Positions 56,821 through 64,000 of a stretch of DNA of 64,000 bases are shown piece after piece. How positions within the stretch are numbered: position 1 is the stretch's first letter; every line of letters starts with the position of its first letter. This DNA is from Isoetes taiwanensis (Eukaryota > Streptophyta > Lycopodiopsida > Isoetales > Isoetaceae), in contig JAJEKV010000017.1 of the NCBI GenBank assembly GCA_021234155.1, positions 16,079,455 through 16,143,454 of the forward strand. The letters run 5' to 3'. Below the pieces are notes generated by a model. The model saw only the letters and a program-made list of their open reading frames with translations, ran no database searches and was not told the origin of the DNA. The position numbers and the translations under genes are program-made.

Positions 56821-57305
56821 TAAGGGAATCCGGAGAATTAAAAGGAATCTAAGGAAATCTCATAAATTGTAAGAGAATCTAGGAAGATATTTACAAGTCT
56901 AAGGGAATCTCTTAAAATCTAGTTGAATCTAAGAAAATCTTGATGAAGTCTTAGAGTTTTTTTAAGATTTTGCAGAGAGCCACAATAGAATGTTCTAAAA
57001 TGTTTCATAATAAAGGTGTACAATATAAATCTTGAAAAAAAAAATGGTCTAGATGCTCAGGGTAAGCGCCTCAGTCTAAAAATAGAAAGTGTTTTAGAAA
57101 TGTTGCACAGATCCAAAATAGATTATTTTGGAAGGTTCTAAATGCTCATGGGTAAGCACCTCCTAAGAGAATCTAGGGGAATATTCATGAATGCTAAATA
57201 TAGTACATAGAATGTTGAAGAATATAGAGGAATCACAAGAGAATCTCAGTAGAATCGTTGGTTACCTAAAGCACGACAATGCGCCGTAGGACGTGTTAAA
57301 TCTCT

Positions 57306-58580
<1,275 letters not shown>

Positions 58581-58585
58581 TCAGT

Positions 58586-59290
58586 TATCTGATGTGGACC
58601 GGATCTTTTCTACTTCTATCAAATGGTTCAGGTAAAAAACATGTGCTTATTATTTCTCATAAAGCATTAATAATCCGGGTGTTAAGCTAGATTTGTTAAT
58701 AAGATCTGGGATCAGGGCTTTATCTGGCATAAATACTTTCAACCTAAATGCATTTGCCATCTTTTTTAGTGAACGGATCCTATGCCGCTCCATTCTGCTT
58801 TGGCAAGGCAAGCCGCATACCGGAAAATTAGCTCTAGATTTGGTGTCTGTCTGTGCTTCCCTTGATCTATACTAGGCCTTCTCTGTATCATGCATAAATA
58901 CCTCAGACATTGAAGGAGCTGGGCAACATGCCAAATGTTGGCCCTGCAGACTATATTGAAGCTGGGTTGGCAAAAAATGCTGAGATATCTTGTCTATTAC
59001 ATGCAAACTGGAGATTCGTGACCTGGATTTCTTCTACCTCCACGAAAATGGTCAGGTAGAATATATAAATGTATTCTTTCTTGAAATTTATCTGTAAATA
59101 GATGATTAAGCTAAGTTTTAATTTGGATCCCAGTTTAGAGCTTTTCTGGCACTTATTCTCTAATGCAAATGTATTTGCTGCCCTTTATAATGGCGAATCC
59201 TGGGATGCTCCTTTAGGCTTTGGGCTGGCAGGGCGATTCTCCGAACAAAGGCAACTGGCCAGACTGTTAGAATTGCTTAGATGAACTGTA
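58586..59290 (+). pseudogene. Tandemly duplicated exon-like segments
   Basis: Two units of about 430 bases are diverged direct copies: 58586-58810 and 59020-59215. Each has an exon-like end before a donor-like CAG|GTA (TTCTACTTCTATCAAATGGT against TTCTACCTCCACGAAAATGG). A block near TTTATCTGGCATAAATAC or TTTTCTGGCACTTATTCT follows, ending GATCCTATGCCGCTCC or AATCCTGGGATGCTCC. The second unit stays open as SLELFWHLFSNANVFAALYN. The family is unknown. It is probably a decayed part of the gene segment duplicated at 53.9 and 59.4 kb. Confidence 0.4.
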
Positions 59291-59389
59291 GAACGTGGCA
59301 GGCAGTGCTAACGACTGCCCAACATGGGAAATCACATAGTTGAATCAAGAGATTCATGTCATATTTGCAGCCTTGCAATAGTGACCCCA

Positions 59390-59485
59390 GGGCAAATGGG
59401 ATTCCAGCAAATACTATGGAAACAAGGAGCTCTCCCAACAATGAGGAGCACAAAAGTTCAGATGGTTGACATTCGACCAAACCAG
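59390..59485 (+). pseudogene. Second copy of the SAP-like exon end
   Basis: The segment ends VQMVDIRPNQ before GTTCTA, matching DMDVIPNQ before GTTCTT at the end of the exon at 53934-54278. The N-terminal SAP-like part is not recognisable here. The shared exon end and the shared structured element downstream show that the two regions are diverged duplicates, about 5.2 kb apart. Confidence 0.45.
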
Positions 59486-60170
59486 GTTCTATGCATGTTA
59501 TAATTGTAATCTTCTTTATTCGCCGTTTGCATGTCTCTTTCTGCTAAATATACTGTTCTAGTTCTCAAACGTTGAACACATCTGTTTAGGATCTCTAGTC
59601 CGGTCTGTCCAGCATTTTTCAAAGTCTCTCTAAGTTTTTTTCAATTATAAACACTTGTTGACGGCCTTTGAGTACCATTTGCTTATAAGCTTGTTAGTAT
59701 CTAATTGAATAGTTTGCAATTCTGCGTAGAAGCTTGTTACTGTGCTATTCTAGGATCTGCATCTCTAGAAATATAGGGATCTTGATGTATGTAAACTTTC
59801 TACTGTTAAATATTTGTTCAGCTCTATTGCATTCCTGATATAACATACTATTGCGAAATTGAAATTGTTAAAGCAGTCCGAGACTAAGGGGATCCCAGCT
59901 TGTAATTAATTGCATTCTGCCCCTGGTATAAATGAGCTTATGGATCGGTTTAGATTTCCTAAGAATACTTAAGTGTCAACAGTTGGCTTGATACAGATCA
60001 TCATTTGCTAGTTGATCTCTTTTAATTCCTGCGCATTTAGCTGGTCCTCTGTTGACTGAATCTGCTACTGATATAATCATGGTTGTTCGTCTATGATTTT
60101 AATTTTGGTTTTGAACAGAAGGCATGAATGTCATTGCTACAATATTGTTATGTGATCATGTTTGGGTAAA

Positions 60171-60270
60171 GGGCGATAAGCCAAGAATGTTTATAGCTTA
60201 CCTGTGGCAGGTGTACAGTTACCCAGTAGGCTAACGTGTGCTTTGCTGCTGCAGGTAACCAAACATTCTT
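60171..60270 (+). promoter_or_regulatory. Candidate structured RNA hairpin, copy 2
   Basis: GGGCGATAAGCC is followed by AAGAATGTTT (60183-60192) pairing with AAACATTCTT (60261-60270), TTACCTG (60198-60204) with CAGGTAA (60252-60258), and GCAG (60207-60210) with CTGC (60246-60249). The outer stem differs at most positions from copy 1 (55046-55150), yet both are perfectly complementary. Similarity to copy 1 continues for about 50 bases downstream (TTGGAT-TGGAT). Confidence 0.55.
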
Positions 60271-61048
60271 CTCCCATTTCTTTGGATGTGGATGTTGCTA
60301 TCAGGAAGCTACGAAGATTGTTTTTCTTCTACGACTTCAAAAAACTTGTATTATCTGTTTTAATTGCTTTTGCTATATCTTGTTGCAAGCGCATATCAGA
60401 TATTGGTTGTTCTATGTCTGGCGAGGTAATGCAATCTAATGATTACTTCCAATCTCATTTGAAGAATTATTCCTTTCAAAATGCTCTGGTTCTTGATCTA
60501 TCAAACAATAGTATTTGATTACTAAACTGGCAATAGATGCATCTTCTCATGTTCATTTTGAATAAAACGTCTCATGTCCTCCATTTATCTCTTGTAAATA
60601 TTCCATTTTCATTTCCTATTCTGGTGTATCAGCAATGTGGCATGTTTTGGCTTATTTCTGATCTGATTATTTTCTTAGCATGGTTTAAATACATGTTGTC
60701 ACAAATACACGCTTAACTAGTCGACCTGATAATGTCTCTGAGTAAAGGTATTGATTGGACCATTTCGTTTAAAGATCATGTATATGTGATAATATTTGAG
60801 GATGTGGTTCTCTAGTTTATGGCCAATAGTATAAAAGTCTATAGGACTTTTTGAAAAGTCTGTTCACTTGGCTTGGCTTGTTAATGTCTTTCAGAATTAT
60901 TTGAATATGCATGCATGAAGGCAGTTTATATGTCTGTTCTAGAAAATTATCAAAGTCTCTAAAGCCTCCCCCTCGGGGGTCAGATAAGTCCAATAATCTG
61001 GGATTATTTGGATGTCTTGGCTAGTTAGAAGGATTAGTCTAGGCCAGT
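60271..61048. other. Sequence downstream of hairpin copy 2
   Basis: An open stretch to 60518 contains a hydrophobic segment (VLSVLIAFAISCC) but has no clear start, partner exon or family. The remainder is non-coding. Confidence 0.4.
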
Positions 61049-61049
61049 C

Positions 61050-61290
61050 TATATATATATATATATCTGAATATATATATAATTATTAGGAGTGGCTTCC
61101 AGAAGGTTCCATTATATATAAGCCGCCAAATCTTGGCCGTCCATTCGCTCCCACGCGATCTAGGCCGTCGGATCTGGTGACTTCCAGAAAGTTCTTGGCG
61201 GGGATGTGGTAGCTTCCAGAATGTCCTGAAAATTCTAGAACATGCCAAGAAATTGTAGAACATTCTTCAATGTTCTGAATGCTCATATAT
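61050..61290 (+). repeat. TA-rich edge with a second heat-shock-like array
   Basis: A short TA tract is followed by GGCTTCCAGAAGGTTCC, a GCCGTCCATTCG ... GCCGTCGGATCT block, then TTCCAGAAAGTTC and TTCCAGAATGTCCTGAAAATTCTAGAA. The order (TA tract, GCCGTC block, GAA/TTC array) repeats that at 56144-56820, so the two are probably related element copies. Confidence 0.5.
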
Positions 61291-61299
61291 ATTTAGTGA

Positions 61300-61849
61300 T
61301 CAGGCATTGAAATTGTTTTGGAATTCTCTATGCTTCTTCGGCGGTCTCTATGCTTCTTCGGCTATTGTTTCAGAATTCTTTATGCTTGCTTATGAATGCC
61401 ATGGCTATGCTATAGGGGTCCATTTTTAATGGCTGACCCTCTCTCATATCTTGGCGTCTAGCGGTCGTATGTTCTTCAGGGCTTGAAGCCATGGCGTTGA
61501 GCTCTTCACGGTTATGCATGGCATGCTATCACGGCCCAGCTATGTTCTTTGGGCCTCATCATCTCCGCTCAAGAAATATCTTTGGGGATTCCTTTGCTTG
61601 CAGCTTTCTTTTGAGTTTTTGTGTTTAAATGCTTAGCTTCTTAGTGATCTTTTGCTTCTTTTGTAGTTTTCTGAGGATCTCTCAGAATGGCCGGAAGCTC
61701 CGTGCGTAAAGGAGATTATGGTCGCCATGTCCAGTAGCCGGGTCGAAATTTGGGCGTTTGAGTTTCTGCCGCATTCACGCTTATGTTCTAGTACAATAGG
61801 TCGGGAAAATCGGCCCTAAAGGGTTTTAGTCCTGCTTGCAAAAGCTTAG
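61300..61849. other. Non-coding stretch with a small tandem repeat
   Basis: Contains CTCTATGCTTCTTCGGC twice in tandem near 61326-61362. A MAGSS start at 61687 leads to a stop after a few codons. No gene recognised. Confidence 0.4.
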
Positions 61850-62383
61850 TGACGGCGGGCGACCCGAGAAAAGGAAGCATTGCAAAACGCACCGCAATTT
61901 GTTCTAGTTTTGATTATGGAAAGGGTAAAGAGGAAATGTTCAGCTCATGAGTTCAAGCTAGAGAAGGGCCAATTTTCGTGTCAAGCGGCAAGGATATAGT
62001 TTTGGATGTATCACATTGGTCGCCATCCGAAAAGAGGGGCTTCATTTTATTCTTATAAAATGTGGTTCCTTCCAATGGCTCTGTTCTTGGGAGTCATGAC
62101 GATCTTGCATTACACAATCGGTTGAAGGATGTCCTTATTGAAGAAGAAACAGCCCTGCCGAGATTGGGCTTTAATGGGAGGCTCAAGTATGCCCGCATGC
62201 CTTCACATCTGTATATTTCAAAAAATAATGGTGCACAAGGTAAATTTGTGATTATTTGAGCTTGTTAACACCACCGCACATTTCAATCGAGTGGTGAATA
62301 TTCCCCTTGAAAGATATTGCGTAAGATCTGGGGGTTTCTTGATGATTACATATGACAAGGTCATCTCCCCGGCGGGATGGCGG
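61850..62383 (+). pseudogene. Decayed gene of unknown family
   Basis: One frame, interrupted by two or three stops, reads GKDIVLDVSHWSPSEKRGF, then NGSVLGSHDDLALHNRLKDV and ALPRLGFNGRLKYARMPSHL, up to GGTAAATTT, a possible donor. After about 40 bases another open segment gives HFNRVVNIPLERYCVRSGGF and ITYDKVISPAGWR before GGTAAGG. The sequence looks protein-like and spliced but degenerate. The family was not recognised. Confidence 0.45.
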
Positions 62384-64000
62384 TAAGGTTTTTCTTCTGT
62401 TGCTTGTCGCATGAGCTTTAGAACCCATATTTAACATCTTTGCAATTCTTTGTTAAGTTTTAGCTTTAGATCAGGCGGTTCATTCCAGATATTCAAAATC
62501 AGCGTTGTTAGATCACCAATATGTCCGGATCAACTGCAAAAACAAGAGATGGCATTAAATGCAGAGATATGGGCCTCAATTTGTTGTAAATGGAGAGCCC
62601 TTTTATATGAATGGGTGGAATTCATCTTTTGGCTTATGGCGAGATTTGTGAATGTAAATGCCAGGGCCTATTTTGCAAGCTTTTCTTAAGCAAGCAACCG
62701 ATATAGGTCTTCTTGTTTATCAAATTTGGCTTTCAACGATGGTGGTTACCAAGCATTGCAAATTGTCTCGGGGAAGTATGATGAAAAGTTTTTGAGGGTT
62801 AGTTGCATGCCTTTGAACCTATGTTTCAGATTAAATTTAGATTCTTTGAGACATGAGAGATAAAAAGCATTGGTTGAGAGTATGTATTAATGAAAATATG
62901 AAACTCGCCATGAAATGCTCAAATGCTTTGTTATGCATATAGAAAGACATACAAAGATTCCAGAACGCAGTCTTTTTAGCTTCCTAAAGAATGTTTTTTG
63001 TTAAATTGACCATCACATCAGTTATGATGTAACAATGAGAGGATAAACTAGTAAAGCGTTATGACGTTGAAATCATGGCATAGTTTCCTGGTTCCAAATC
63101 AATCTTTAACAATGTTCGTTGCTGTTTCTAGATTTCCTTTTTTCTCATCCTCGTGAATGAAGATACGTAGCTATTTGTGACGTCTTTTTATCCAAATCTG
63201 GCTGTCAACAATCAGACAAAGGAAGAAAACTTCTGTCACAAGATTTGAGACGTACCATATCGTCTCGGTCAAGCGTATATCCATTGCAATCGCCATTGCC
63301 ATTTGGCATAAAATAAGGTCTGTACATGTGCTCTGCCATATTGCCAAGCTTGAACTCTATTACAGTAATTTATGAAACAAAAAAACGTCCCCTTCGTTAG
63401 GTCTATAGCTTCTGTACATACATACTTGTGTGGATATATGATTCCCAAACAACTAAGGTAAGGTGTATAAATGCTCCAAAAATATAGTACGAGTACCATA
63501 GTCTATTTATTTACCATGTAGTCACGAGTTTTTTAATGCCACTCTCCCATTACCATCATGGGCTTAGAGAAATGCACTAAAGTAAAGGTAAAAGGTCCAC
63601 TAGTCACATCAAGTTAGCTATGCTATCATAACTAGCTAGAAATATCTTAGAAATTTAATTTCCAAATTTCCACTACACTTAAGGAAATAAAGTGCCTTAA
63701 ACTATTCATAAAGGCAAAGACCAGGTACAATAAGTACATGTATCTTCAACATTTTCAAACGTTAAATTCCCTAATCCCTAAGATAAAATCATATTGCAAG
63801 TTTTATTGTCCAAGTGGCCTTGCCACTCCATATGCTTATAATATTGTAATGTATGTACTTGATGTGTCCAATGTCAAACATAACCAAATAAAAATTGGCA
63901 CCATTGTTCATGCCCTTAAGAGTAACCAAATAAATTGTCAAGTCATATGAATGTAAGAGTGGTTAGTCATGGGATTCATGCAAGATAGCATATTCCCAAA
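62384..64000. other. Non-coding stretch to the window end
   Basis: AT-rich sequence with short frames only. Nothing recognised, and no gene appears to be cut by the right edge. Confidence 0.5.

Overview
The window looks like nuclear DNA from a land plant. The evidence is a six-exon mitochondrial-type PPR gene with GT-AG introns, plant-style L1 LINE, Ty3/gypsy chromovirus and Helitron sequences, very long (CA)n and (TA)n tracts, and a decayed piece of mitochondrial cox1. Sparse genes in AT-rich, repeat-dominated DNA would suit a fern, lycophyte or bryophyte, but the species cannot be fixed from sequence alone.

Left third (1-18 kb): a cox1 NUMT at the very edge; an L1-type LINE on the minus strand (about 2.85-5.34 kb) with a ruined YADD box; a Ty3/gypsy chromovirus (7.28-10.41 kb) that has lost protease, RT and RNase H and carries a reversed scrap of its own LTR; then a Helitron (11.2 to at least 17.5 kb, minus strand). 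The Helitron Rep-helicase frame is broken by a single in-frame TAG, and two unrecognised genes lie upstream of it on the same strand.

Middle (18-34 kb): a small acidic, Cys-rich protein gene with a clear TATA box (20.85-21.30 kb); an LTR fragment; an unrecognised two-exon reading frame (23.16-23.99 kb); the PPR gene (24.82-27.63 kb, predicted 624 aa); and a tandem pair of roughly 2 kb repeats (27.98-32.02 kb). A decayed SAP-like gene copy follows.

34-44 kb: the most notable locus. It is a Penelope-like retroelement (PLE) with a CxC motif and a PLE/telomerase-type RT, preceded by a 407-aa ORF1 followed by an Arg-Gly-rich tail in another frame. It is bounded by (CA)n microsatellites, 1.23 kb direct pseudo-LTRs and a 0.62 kb inverted copy. 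The RT has lost its YxDD region, so this copy is dead. A hAT-like MITE splits the next (CA)n tract.

Right third (44-64 kb): mostly non-coding DNA with fold-back elements, (TA)n tracts, a tRNA-like SINE head and arrays of heat-shock-element-like repeats. Two diverged copies of a gene segment with a SAP-like exon (53.93 and about 59.4 kb) are each followed by a hairpin around CAG|GTAA. The hairpin stems differ in sequence between copies but stay fully complementary, which suggests a conserved pre-mRNA structure. No CRISPR, rRNA or complete tRNA gene was seen.
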